A DNA stretch of 64,000 bases, taken from positions 19,216 to 83,215 of the forward strand of contig CAZUUQ010000002.1 in assembly GCA_964622625.1 (NCBI GenBank). Direction: 5' to 3'. A program made the translations under genes and the position numbers. The notes under the pieces were generated by a model that saw nothing but the letters and a program-made list of their open reading frames with translations, ran no database searches and was not told the DNA's origin. Source of the DNA: CAZCWM01 sp964622625. Its GTDB lineage: Bacteria > Planctomycetota > Phycisphaerae > Phycisphaerales > Phycisphaeraceae. Numbering within the stretch: the stretch's first letter is position 1; every line of letters starts with the position of its first letter. Positions 31,567-39,873 of this stretch are shown here, one piece after another.

Positions 31567-32454
31567 TTATTCATAGGCAAGCGTGAAGGGCGAAACCGGC
31601 AGCAGCGCCCAGCGCAGCAGCCGGATGATGCCCAGCAGGATCAGGAAGGCCACGGGCAGCATCAGCCAGCCGGTGGCGTCGTGGAACTTTTCGGCGAAGG
31701 CGTCGGTCATGTGGCCGTAGACGAGGACCGTGGGGATCAGGCGGATGACGTTGCAGGCGATGGCCGACAGGGGACTGACGGCGAGGATCAGGAAGCGCAC
31801 GTACTGGCGCAGCGGCGTGCCGAACGCAAACCCGTAGGACACCAGCAGCAGGGCGAAGACCATGCGCATGCCGTTGCACGCCTCGGCGATGGCGACCTGC
31901 ACACCGTTGACCATCAGAAGATTGCCGGCCCGCTGGACGTCGGTGCCGAAAAGCTCGAGGACCGCGGCCGTGGCGGCGGCGGTGGCGGTCTGGAGGGGCA
32001 CGGCCAAGTCAAGTCGAATCTTGCCTGGCACGGGTATGAGAAAGCCCAGTACCACGAACGCGGGCAGAAACTTGAGGAGCACATCGGTGCCCAGGACGGT
32101 GATGGCGGCGCCGATGGCCATGAGGACGGCCCCGCCATGCCAGTAAGCCTGGGTGGCGTGGTAGAAGCCGATGTAGGACAACAGCCAGCCGCCGCCCAGG
32201 ATCAGCAGGCCGATCCAGTTGCCGCGGGGCACGGCCGCGCGCAGCCGGCCGCGGCGGACCCAGGCCATCCAGACCGCGACGAAAGGCACAAGGATGATGT
32301 GGCTGGCCTCCTCGTCGCCGAAGGCGATCTGTGCGATGTCCAGCCAGGCGCGCCATTGCACGGCCACGGCGGCGAGTACAAGCACCGCGGCCGCGGCCAT
32401 GTGGGCCGGTGTCCACGGATTGCGCATCTTGATGCCGAACACTCTGACTGACAC
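31567..32454 (-). CDS. Exosortase
   Basis: The 295-residue multi-pass membrane transpeptidase has the exosortase catalytic triad: Cys193 in VAIAEACNGMRM, Arg238 in CNVIRLIPT and His258 in KFHDATGW. There are about eight membrane helices. Exosortases cleave C-terminal sorting signals (PEP-CTERM type) and attach proteins to surface glycan or lipid. GTG at 32454 is preferred, with a weak AGGGA upstream; ATG at 32427 is an alternative. It stands 34 nt after the nucleotidyltransferase-like gene and 30 nt before EpsI. The exosortase subtype was not assigned. No PEP-CTERM substrate was recognised in this window. Confidence 0.92.
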   Translation of the reverse strand: MSVRVFGIKMRNPWTPAHMAAAAVLVLAAVAVQWRAWLDIAQIAFGDEEASHIILVPFVAVWMAWVRRGRLRAAVPRGNWIGLLILGGGWLLSYIGFYHATQAYWHGGAVLMAIGAAITVLGTDVLLKFLPAFVVLGFLIPVPGKIRLDLAVPLQTATAAATAAVLELFGTDVQRAGNLLMVNGVQVAIAEACNGMRMVFALLLVSYGFAFGTPLRQYVRFLILAVSPLSAIACNVIRLIPTVLVYGHMTDAFAEKFHDATGWLMLPVAFLILLGIIRLLRWALLPVSPFTLAYE

Positions 32455-32488
32455 TGTTTGGCTTCCCTGGGATCGTCGATTTACAGGA

Positions 32489-33505
32489 CTACATGGGACG
32501 TCCCATGCCGCGGGACGCCGCCCCCGCGTCTTCGCTTGTGCCGGCGTAAAGACCCTTGCGGCCGACGACCTCGCCGACCACCTGCCGTCGGGCAGGGACG
32601 ATCGCCCCCGGACCGATGACCGAATTAACCACCACCGCCTCGGGACCTACTTCGGCCCCGGCGAGAATGACCGAATCGTGGATGCGGGCCCGGGGGCTGA
32701 CACTGGCGCCCGGCTCCATGATGGTGAAACTGGTGCGCCATGATTCCTCGTAAGGATCGTGGCGTACCTTGTCACCCTCGCGCCGGCTCAGCGCCTCGAT
32801 GCGCAGGGCGTGAATGTAATCGGCCAGCGTGCGGATCGGAAACGCCGCCGGTTCATCCAGACGTGTGACCTCCACGTGGAATCGCCCGGCGATCTTCGGC
32901 AGTGCCTGCTCCTTGAGATCGACAAACCCCACATCGGCAATCCGCTCGGTCACGGCACAGCGAAGCAGCATCGTGCCGCTGGGGAAGCCGTCCGCCTGGG
33001 CGACGACCGTCACGTCGCCACCGGCGGCCGCAAGCCGGCCGAACAACGCAGGCATCGGGGCGACGAGCAGTTGGGCGGCTTGGGCCACCAGTACACGGTC
33101 GTTGGGTTCGTAGTCGGCTGTCACATCCCGGAGGACGCCGCCCGTGCCGCGGAATTGCTGCGGATCTCGCTGTACTGTGATATGCGCCCGGCCGCCGCCA
33201 CGAACGACGGGCGGTTGTGAGGTGTGATCGATCATGACCCGCACGGGCAGGTGCGCCATGTCCAGATGCTCGGCCAGTGCGTCAAGCTGCTGCTGCCACA
33301 GGTCCATCAGCGAGCCGCCGCTGGTCACCGGCAGATCGATCAGCGAGCGCTCGATGCCGCTGCTCAGCGGTGTGGCGCGCACCTTCCCTGCCAGCAGGAT
33401 CACTTCCCGCAGCGTGCCGGTCTCGGGCCGGCAGACGGTTACGCCGGTTGCGGTTGACGGTTTGTTGTCCTTGACGTGCACCACGCCCCCTGCCTCGCGA
33501 TTCAT
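32489..33505 (-). CDS. Nucleotidyltransferase-like protein with left-handed beta-helix, active site degenerate
   Basis: The 338-residue protein has the overall layout of a sugar-1-phosphate nucleotidyltransferase. The N-terminal segment is EVILLAGKVRATPLSSGIER, then a LVAPMPALFGRL central region, and a C-terminal hexapeptide-like repeat (SPRARIHDSVILAGAEVGPE, VVVNSVIGPGAIVP). However, the GxGTRxxPLT signature is replaced by AGKVRATPLSSG, and the later Pro-Lys is absent. Catalysis as a pyrophosphorylase is therefore doubtful. It may be a regulatory or scaffolding relative for the sugar transferase in the same operon. The gene lies between the WecG-type GT (116 nt) and exosortase (34 nt). Confidence 0.65.
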   Translation of the reverse strand: MNREAGGVVHVKDNKPSTATGVTVCRPETGTLREVILLAGKVRATPLSSGIERSLIDLPVTSGGSLMDLWQQQLDALAEHLDMAHLPVRVMIDHTSQPPVVRGGGRAHITVQRDPQQFRGTGGVLRDVTADYEPNDRVLVAQAAQLLVAPMPALFGRLAAAGGDVTVVAQADGFPSGTMLLRCAVTERIADVGFVDLKEQALPKIAGRFHVEVTRLDEPAAFPIRTLADYIHALRIEALSRREGDKVRHDPYEESWRTSFTIMEPGASVSPRARIHDSVILAGAEVGPEAVVVNSVIGPGAIVPARRQVVGEVVGRKGLYAGTSEDAGAASRGMGRPM

Positions 33506-33621
33506 TTGCGACGTTTTTACCGCACAGTGTCCGGTGACCTCCGGTTGGTTACGGACGTCGCATCCCCTGCTACTTTATGCGCCCGCGGCCCCTGGTGTTC
33601 GCCGCGAGGGGGATGGGCGGG

Positions 33622-34515
33622 TCAAAGCGGCATCGGCGGGCGCCCGCCGTGCCGGCCGCGCCACCGCTGACGAAGACTTCCCATAAACAGTTCGACCGCA
33701 AATGGGAAGCCCTGCAGCAGATAGCGTCTGGCCAGCTTCCGCGGCTCCTGGCACAACCGGTGCAGCCATTCCAGACCCACCCTCTGCACCCAGCGCGGGG
33801 CACGACGCACTTGACCGCACAAAAAGCTGAAACTGATGCCCACACCCATCCACCAGGCCTGGGGAGCTGCGTCCCGCAGCATGGCGATGATCTGTTCCTG
33901 CCTGGGAGCGCTTAGGGCCACGAAAACGATATCCGGACGAGCCTCGGACAGGACGCGGCGGATTTCGGCCATCGTTGGGGCGTCGCGTTCAAAGCCAAAC
34001 GGCGGGCAGAGCGTACCAGCGCAATGCAGACCTGGGTGCCTGGCCTGGAGGACCGCCGCAGCGCCTTCTGCTGCTCCGGGATCGCCGCCAAGTAAGAAAA
34101 TGCTCCGTGCTTCCCGTGCCGCCGCCGCGCTGAGAGTGCTGATGAGACTGGAACCCGCCACGCGCTGCGGAAGCGGCGTGCCCGCCAGCCAACTTGCCCA
34201 GATTAACGGCATTCCGTCGGCTACCCGCAGCGTCGATTGTTCACATGCCGCCCGAAATGAGCGATCGCGGCGCAGCAAGCGCAAGTGATCGAGGTTGTGG
34301 GTCACGACCCACCCCCCCCGGCCCGCACGGAGACTCGCCATCACCCATTCGATGGCCTGAGCTTCGGTTACGGCGTGGACGGTGCCATCCAGGAGGCTGA
34401 CCAGTGGCTCAGTCAACGGCGGGGTGGTTGGGGGCGCTGTAGAGGACATGGACTGGGTCATGATCGGTTGGGGCACACGTTGGTTTGAGTTGCCATGGTT
34501 GAAGCTGGGTAACAT
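33622..34515 (-). CDS. WecG/TagA/CpsF glycosyltransferase (GT26)
   Basis: The 297-residue enzyme has the GT26 core GWVVTHNLDHLRLLRRDRSF, LRVADGMPLIWASWLAGTPL, SIFLLGGDPGAAEGAAAVLQ, PPFGFERD and IVFVALSAPRQEQIIAMLRD. The C-terminal EWLHRLCQEPRKLARRYLLQ is the family end. Members transfer the second sugar (ManNAcA, ManNAc or glucose) to polyprenyl-linked intermediates, which fits a step right after the polyprenyl-phosphate sugar transferase of this operon. ATG 34461 is an alternative start that removes 18 residues. It is the first gene of the minus-strand exosortase operon, and the divergent promoter at 34521-34549 belongs to the other direction. Confidence 0.9.
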   Translation of the reverse strand: MLPSFNHGNSNQRVPQPIMTQSMSSTAPPTTPPLTEPLVSLLDGTVHAVTEAQAIEWVMASLRAGRGGWVVTHNLDHLRLLRRDRSFRAACEQSTLRVADGMPLIWASWLAGTPLPQRVAGSSLISTLSAAAAREARSIFLLGGDPGAAEGAAAVLQARHPGLHCAGTLCPPFGFERDAPTMAEIRRVLSEARPDIVFVALSAPRQEQIIAMLRDAAPQAWWMGVGISFSFLCGQVRRAPRWVQRVGLEWLHRLCQEPRKLARRYLLQGFPFAVELFMGSLRQRWRGRHGGRPPMPL

Positions 34516-34520
34516 CGCGG

Positions 34521-34549
34521 TTGTGTGCGGTCGGCTGGGCGCGTATACT
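34521..34549 (+). promoter_or_regulatory. Sigma70-like promoter of the dockerin protein
   Basis: TTGTGT (34521-34526) and TATACT (34544-34549) are separated by 17 bases. It drives the plus-strand gene starting 350 nt downstream and lies just before the divergent GT26 gene. Confidence 0.6.
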
Positions 34550-34898
34550 TAAGTTTTGTGCCCGATAACTCGGCAAGGCTCATGCCCGATAGCTTGGTCC
34601 GCCGCATTCGGCTTGGCCGGGAGACCAGGCTTGTGAGGACAGGCAGTGGCAGGGTGTATCAGGGGAGATTCATTGAAACTTGTGAACCATGGCCCACCAC
34701 AGTCGGCTTAGCCGCCGGGGTGCCGCTTTGACCGGATCGTACCGCCTGTAACGCCTGCCTTAACTTCCCAGACTACCAGCATTCCTCAACTTGTGGAATG
34801 CATACAGCAGAAATCTTAGCTTTCCGGTTCGGGAGGCCGTGCATCAACGGTGCAAGCTGACTGTTTACGGCGGGATTGTTTTTACAACGAGGTGTGTG
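34550..34898 (+). other. Long leader of the dockerin protein gene
   Basis: The leader runs about 340 nt from the predicted start to ATG 34899. It ends with a GAGG ribosome-binding site (34889-34892). I looked for riboswitch cores (c-di-GMP GEMM, cobalamin, SAM) and recognised none. Short hairpins are present; their meaning is unknown. Confidence 0.4.
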
Positions 34899-37800
34899 AT
34901 GAACGCAGCGGCCCAGCGAATGACGAACTCAGGACGTCGACTGGCCCGTCCCATGGCGGGGTGGCTGGCGGTATTGACGGCGGCGTTGCTGCTTGGGTGG
35001 CTGCCGTGGTCAGGGTTGCCGAGCGCGTCGGCCGCAGAAGAGCAGCCGACGACGCAGGACGTGGCCGAAGTCGAGACCCCGGGCGAACCCGAGGTTGTGG
35101 ACAATGGTGAAAACGAAGTCCAGAGCGATGCGCTGGATGAGAGCGGTGAAGAGGCCGACGCGTCGGACCAGGCGCTGGTCGGCGACTTTAATCGCGACGG
35201 CCTGGTGGATAGCCAGGACGTGGCGTTGTTGCTTGCCGCTCTGGCGGATCCTGAGCGGTATGTACGTGAAGTGGATGCGACGCTGACACTTGAGCAACTG
35301 GCGGCCTTAGGTGACTTCAACGGCGACGGGGTGTTCGACACCACCGATCTCGACCTGTTCTGGGCGGCGGTGCTGGAGACCGAGTCGACCTCGGGCGACT
35401 GGAGCGAGGATGAAGCCGGCCAGGGTACTGAGCAGGAACAGATGCAGACCCTGCTGGAGGAACTGAAGCAGCAGATGACCGACGCAGGCCAGCTTGATGA
35501 GGATTCGCAGGATCTGACGTCGATGAGCCTGGCGCTGGCGGATACCAGCTCCGAAGTTGAACTCAGCGGCAGTGAGCCGGCCGACACAACGAAAACGCGC
35601 GGTACAGCGGTGCGCGGTTTCCATAGTGGCGGGGGCGTGTTGCGGACGGCGGGATCGGGCGGCGGCGGTGGCGGCAGCTCCGGCGGCGGCCTGCCGAGCA
35701 GCGGCGGCGGTGGCAGTGGTGGCGGCGGTGGTGGCGGTGGCTCATCCAACGGCGGGGGGGCAGGCGTGCTGCCTGATGACACCACCGGGGGAACTGGGAG
35801 CATCGGCGACGGTACAGATACCTCGGCCGGCGGCAATACCGGCGGGTCGGATACTGCCGAACCGACGGATCCGACCGGCTCGACAGACGGCGATACGGCC
35901 CCCACCGACCCGACGGCAGGCAACGAGCCCACGCCTACCACGGACCCCACGGATCCCACCGAACCCACAGTGCCCGGGGACACCACGGGCGGTGATACCG
36001 GCGACGGGACCGTGCCCACGAATCCCTCTGATTTTCCCTTCGGTGGGGGCGAGCCAACGCCCCATACCGATCCCGTGCCCACACCTCAGCCAAGTATTGA
36101 CGTGCAGATGAGCGGCTGGAGCGATGTGCACACGGTGCCGCTGGGTCAGGTTGAGCTCGGTCAGACCGCAAGCCAGGCGGTGACCATCCGCAATCTGGGC
36201 ACCGCCGACCTGCGCGTGACCTCGGTCAGCGGCGCCAATAGTGCATTCAGCATAAGCCCGACCAATGGTGGCGGCGGCGGCGATGACTGGTTGATTGCCC
36301 CGAACGGCAGCCGTTCGATGACTGTCACCTTTGCGCCGCAGACAGTGGGTTCGGCCAGCACCACACTGACGATCGCCAGCAACGATCCGGCGCGGTCGTC
36401 GTACAGCCTCAAGGTGGAGGGTGAGGGCTTCCGCGTGCCCACGCCGAAGATTGACGTGCGCTACAGCGGTATTGTCAGCGCCCAGAACATGGCCTTTGAC
36501 ACCGTGTACCTGGGCCAGCAGCGGACGCAGACGGTTTCGATCCACAACCTGGGCGATGCCGACCTGGTGGTGACGTCCATCGACGGCCTGCCGGCGCCCT
36601 ATACGACCAGTCCGAGCAACGGCACCGGCAGCGGCGATGACTTCACGATCGCGCCAGGCGGCAGCCGCAACCTGGACGTGACCTTCGCGCCACAGACCGA
36701 GGGCAACTTCGCCGGCACGCTGTGGATTCGCAGCAATGACCCGGACCGTGCCGCGTGGACGCTGCTGGTGAGCGGACGCGGTGCCGTCGAGCCCCAGCCG
36801 CAGATCGACGTTCGCCAGGGAAGCACGCCGAATATCCGATTGCTGGCGTTCGACAATGTCGAAATCGGCCAGACCATGAGCGTGGCTCTTGCCGTGGCCA
36901 ACACAGGCACGGCCGACCTTCGCATCAGCCATGTGTCAGGTCTGCCGGCGGCCTACCAGGTGCAGCCGGCCAATGGCTCGGGCAGTGGCGATGACTGGGT
37001 GATCGCGCCCGGCCAGACGCAGGCGATGACCATTGTCTTCAGTCCCCAGCAGATCGGCTCACACGCCGGCACGCTGGTCCTCACCAGTAACGATCCGAAC
37101 GCAGGTCAGTACAACATTGCGGTCACCGGTGCTGGACAGGCCGTTCCCGAGCCCAACATCGCGGTGGATCTGGTCGGCGGATCGGCCAACGTCCAGAGCG
37201 TGAGCTTCGGTCAGATCGAAGTCGGCCAGACATCCCAGCGGACCCTTACTGTTCGCAACACAGGTGATGCGGAACTTATCGTGGATCGGGTTTCCGGACT
37301 GCCGACGGGCTTTTCAGTGGATCCGGCGAACGCCAGCCCCGGTGTCGGTGACTGGCACATTGCCCCTGGCGGAAGCCGCAATTTCACGCTGACCTTCACA
37401 CCGACCTCGGTGGGCGGTTTCGGTCACACCCTGACGATTCACAGCAACGATCTGGACGCTGCGACCTACGCCATCGCGGTGCAGGCTCAGGCAGTCGCCG
37501 CCGCGGCCCCGGTGATCGACATCACCGGCGAGGGCGTGAGCAGCAATCTTCAGGCTGTAAGCTTCGGCACGGTTTTCATCGGCCAGAGCGCGGCCAAGGG
37601 ACTGATTCTCTACAACAAGGGCGACGCCCCGCTGGTGGTGACCGCAGCCACGCCCGGGGCGGGCTACAGTGTGTCGCCCGTCAATCAGACCGGCAACGGC
37701 AGCGACGACTGGACCATCGCGCCGGGGGCTCTGCGTACGATGACCGTAAGTTTTACGCCAACCGCCAGCGGCGTGAATTCCTCGGTACTGCTGGTGACCA

Positions 37801-39560
37801 GCAATGATCCGCAGCGGCCGAACTACACCATCGCCCTTACCGGCAGTGGGGCAGTGCTCGACCCTGTTGTGGACGACGATCCCGATACCGGCGGTACGGG
37901 AGGTACTGGCGGCACGGGCGGAACCGGTGGTGACACGGGCGGCACGGGTGGCGATACCGGTGGCACCGGCGGCACGGGTGGTACGGGTGGCGGCACCGGC
38001 GGTACGGGTGGCGACACGGGCGACACGGGCGGCACAGGCGGATCCGGTGGTGATCCCAGTCAGGCTCTCGACATGGGCATGAACCTGTCGTTCGTGAACT
38101 ATTACACTCTCGAATGGGTCTTTGTTGACGTGATCAAGTCGACCACTGGATGGGGCCCGCAACCGATCAGCTATGGGGCGCCGGTGATCGAGGGTGTGGA
38201 GACGACGGCCGACGGCTGGCCGCTGCTCAAGGACGGGCAGGCTGTGGGTACGCTCATGTTGCGCGACTTGGACGGTCATTACCCTGCCGGCACGTATGTA
38301 TGCACATTCGACGGCGACGGCGAGTTGACATTCAAATACGATGGCGTGAATTTTTCCCGCGTCAGCTCGAATCGTTACCTGGTGCACGTGGATAAGCCGA
38401 CCAGTGCCGGCATCTACATGACCATCATCCGCAGCGACCGTTCGAATCCAGTGCGCAACATCCGCATGTGGATGCCCGGTTTCGAGAACGCCCAGTCGCC
38501 GTTCCATCCCCTGTTCAAGGAGCGGCTGGCGCCCTTCAAGGCCTTTCGGTTCATGGACTGGGACCGGACCAACGGCAGCAAACGAGTGAACTGGAGCGAT
38601 CGCCCCAAGCCCACCGACGCCCGTCAGGGCACGGGCAATGGCGTCGCCTACGAGTACATGATTCAGTTGTGCAACGAAACCGGCAGCGATCCGTGGGTCT
38701 GCGTGCCGCACCTGGCCAATGACAATTACATCCGCCAGATGGCCCGCCTGTTCCGCGACCAACTGGATCCCGACCGGAAAATTTACCTTGAGTGGTCCAA
38801 CGAGATATGGAACTACGGCTTTGAGCAGAGCAAGTGGCTGCGGAGCCTCGACGGCACATTCCCCGATAACTGGGCGGCGAAGCTGGACAACGTGTTCCGC
38901 ATCTGGCACGAGGAGTTCGCGGGCCAGACACACCGCGTGGTCCGCGTCGTGGCCGCTCAGCATGCGGGCATCCACCACGCTGAAAACCTGCTGTCTCGGC
39001 TAAACGGGAATTACGACGCCGTCTCGTGCGGCGCCTATTTCAAGCCGGACAACGATGTCAAGAAAGCGTATACATCCGCCACGAAGCCGTCCGACGTGAT
39101 CCGCGATACGCGGCTGGAAACCGAGAGGCGCTGGATTCCGCTGCTTCAGCGTTATGCCGATCTGATCAAGAGCTATGAGCAGAAACTGGGCCGCGATCTT
39201 CTGTTCCTGATCTACGAGGGCGGCCAGCACATCGTGTCCGGTCCCACCGAAGTCGGCGACCCCTACCGGCAGGCGATCTACGACGCTCAGATTCATCCGG
39301 AGATGTACGACCTCTACATGATGATGATGAAGGCGTTCAAGGACATGGGCGGCGATGTGTTCTTCGCGTTCAACTACATCGGTGTGCGGCAGAACAAGTG
39401 GGGCTCATGGGGCCACCTGGAGTACCAGGACCAGGATCTGAGCAAGATGCCGGCGCCGAAGTTCCAGGCGCTTCTGGACGCGGCTGACGGGCGCTGGCCG
39501 GCGCAGACCGGTTCCGGCACCAGCACGGCCGAACCGATTGTGGCCAGTTCCTTTGACTGA
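34899..39560 (+). CDS. Secreted dockerin / choice-of-anchor-D / glycosidase-like protein
   Basis: The 1553-residue protein has a signal peptide (PMAGWLAVLTAALLLGWLPW then ASA, about residues 18-45) and a dockerin-like pair of EF-hand loops (DFNRDGLVDSQD at 96-107 and DFNGDGVFDTTD at 139-150). An acidic/Gly-rich linker (about 165-395) follows. Five choice-of-anchor-D repeats of about 117 residues (396-987) share the pattern V-x-LGQ...R-N-x-G-x-A-x-L...DDW-x-IAPG, each ending TSNDP. A Gly-Thr linker (996-1051) leads to a C-terminal domain (about 1057-1540) with LEWSNEIWN (E1302) and LIYEGGQH (E1440), suggesting a GH-A clan glycosidase with two catalytic Glu. The start at 34899 fits GAGG. Length and domain mix suggest a surface or cellulosome-like role; no cohesin was seen. 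Confidence 0.8.
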   Translation: MNAAAQRMTNSGRRLARPMAGWLAVLTAALLLGWLPWSGLPSASAAEEQPTTQDVAEVETPGEPEVVDNGENEVQSDALDESGEEADASDQALVGDFNRDGLVDSQDVALLLAALADPERYVREVDATLTLEQLAALGDFNGDGVFDTTDLDLFWAAVLETESTSGDWSEDEAGQGTEQEQMQTLLEELKQQMTDAGQLDEDSQDLTSMSLALADTSSEVELSGSEPADTTKTRGTAVRGFHSGGGVLRTAGSGGGGGGSSGGGLPSSGGGGSGGGGGGGGSSNGGGAGVLPDDTTGGTGSIGDGTDTSAGGNTGGSDTAEPTDPTGSTDGDTAPTDPTAGNEPTPTTDPTDPTEPTVPGDTTGGDTGDGTVPTNPSDFPFGGGEPTPHTDPVPTPQPSIDVQMSGWSDVHTVPLGQVELGQTASQAVTIRNLGTADLRVTSVSGANSAFSISPTNGGGGGDDWLIAPNGSRSMTVTFAPQTVGSASTTLTIASNDPARSSYSLKVEGEGFRVPTPKIDVRYSGIVSAQNMAFDTVYLGQQRTQTVSIHNLGDADLVVTSIDGLPAPYTTSPSNGTGSGDDFTIAPGGSRNLDVTFAPQTEGNFAGTLWIRSNDPDRAAWTLLVSGRGAVEPQPQIDVRQGSTPNIRLLAFDNVEIGQTMSVALAVANTGTADLRISHVSGLPAAYQVQPANGSGSGDDWVIAPGQTQAMTIVFSPQQIGSHAGTLVLTSNDPNAGQYNIAVTGAGQAVPEPNIAVDLVGGSANVQSVSFGQIEVGQTSQRTLTVRNTGDAELIVDRVSGLPTGFSVDPANASPGVGDWHIAPGGSRNFTLTFTPTSVGGFGHTLTIHSNDLDAATYAIAVQAQAVAAAAPVIDITGEGVSSNLQAVSFGTVFIGQSAAKGLILYNKGDAPLVVTAATPGAGYSVSPVNQTGNGSDDWTIAPGALRTMTVSFTPTASGVNSSVLLVTSNDPQRPNYTIALTGSGAVLDPVVDDDPDTGGTGGTGGTGGTGGDTGGTGGDTGGTGGTGGTGGGTGGTGGDTGDTGGTGGSGGDPSQALDMGMNLSFVNYYTLEWVFVDVIKSTTGWGPQPISYGAPVIEGVETTADGWPLLKDGQAVGTLMLRDLDGHYPAGTYVCTFDGDGELTFKYDGVNFSRVSSNRYLVHVDKPTSAGIYMTIIRSDRSNPVRNIRMWMPGFENAQSPFHPLFKERLAPFKAFRFMDWDRTNGSKRVNWSDRPKPTDARQGTGNGVAYEYMIQLCNETGSDPWVCVPHLANDNYIRQMARLFRDQLDPDRKIYLEWSNEIWNYGFEQSKWLRSLDGTFPDNWAAKLDNVFRIWHEEFAGQTHRVVRVVAAQHAGIHHAENLLSRLNGNYDAVSCGAYFKPDNDVKKAYTSATKPSDVIRDTRLETERRWIPLLQRYADLIKSYEQKLGRDLLFLIYEGGQHIVSGPTEVGDPYRQAIYDAQIHPEMYDLYMMMMKAFKDMGGDVFFAFNYIGVRQNKWGSWGHLEYQDQDLSKMPAPKFQALLDAADGRWPAQTGSGTSTAEPIVASSFD
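36084..37860 (+). repeat. Five tandem choice-of-anchor-D protein repeats
   Basis: Five consecutive segments of about 350 nt encode the same Ig-like fold. Sequence conservation is mainly at protein level (GQ...VxN.G.ADL..., DDWxIAPG, TFxPxxxG, xSNDP). These occur in surface proteins of planctomycetes and related groups. Confidence 0.85.
37885..38050 (+). repeat. GGT/GGC-rich minisatellite encoding a Gly-Thr linker
   Basis: Near-perfect nine-base units (GGCGGTACG-like) encode a flexible Gly-Gly-Thr linker between the repeat region and the glycosidase-like domain. The tract is likely length-variable and prone to assembly error. A second Gly-rich tract lies at 35656-35760. Confidence 0.8.
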
Positions 39561-39608
39561 TCGCCCAGCGTCTGCCGCGGCGAGGACGGCCGCAAGCACG
39601 TGACAAAG

Positions 39609-39660
39609 ACCCCCGGCCGCCATTGGACGTGTGTCCAGCGGCGGCCGGGGGTCATGCTTT
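39609..39660 (+). terminator. Strong intrinsic terminator
   Basis: A 13-bp perfect stem (39609-39621 with 39640-39652) is topped, after a mismatch and a wobble pair, by five more pairs around a GTGT loop. It is followed by CATGCTTTT. It ends the dockerin-protein transcript 48 nt past the stop codon. Confidence 0.85.
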
Positions 39661-39873
39661 TGCCGGCCGCATCGGCGGAAAGTCTGTGTCCCCCTGCGAC
39701 CAGTCCGCTACGGCGAAAGCGGGTTGCCGGCTATGCCGATGCTAGGACGAGGCCAGTGACATGCGCGCAGCTCGCGGGTGCGAGGGGCAATTCCTAAGAT
39801 GCCCAGGTGCACACGGCTCCGTGGCGATCAGGGGCCCGCCTGGGGTTGTTGCCCTGCATTGTGTGAAAAGGCT
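39661..39873. other. Gap between terminator and flippase
   Basis: No promoter or gene is clear in these 213 bases. A small CCGCT...AGCGG hairpin lies near 39708. Confidence 0.3.

Noticed and set aside
34550..34898. Possible c-di-GMP riboswitch in the long leader
   Set aside because: No GEMM core (such as the GACGCAAAGCC region) was recognised; only short hairpins are visible.
37885..38050. CRISPR-like repeat array
   Set aside because: Units are nine bases, in frame and encode Gly-Gly-Thr; there are no spacers.
37314..38978. 554-residue minus-strand reading frame
   Set aside because: It is antisense to the dockerin protein repeats; its repeats only reflect the opposite strand.
39661..39873. 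Possible riboswitch upstream of the flippase
   Set aside because: A CCGCT/AGCGG hairpin is present, but no known motif and no conserved core could be named.
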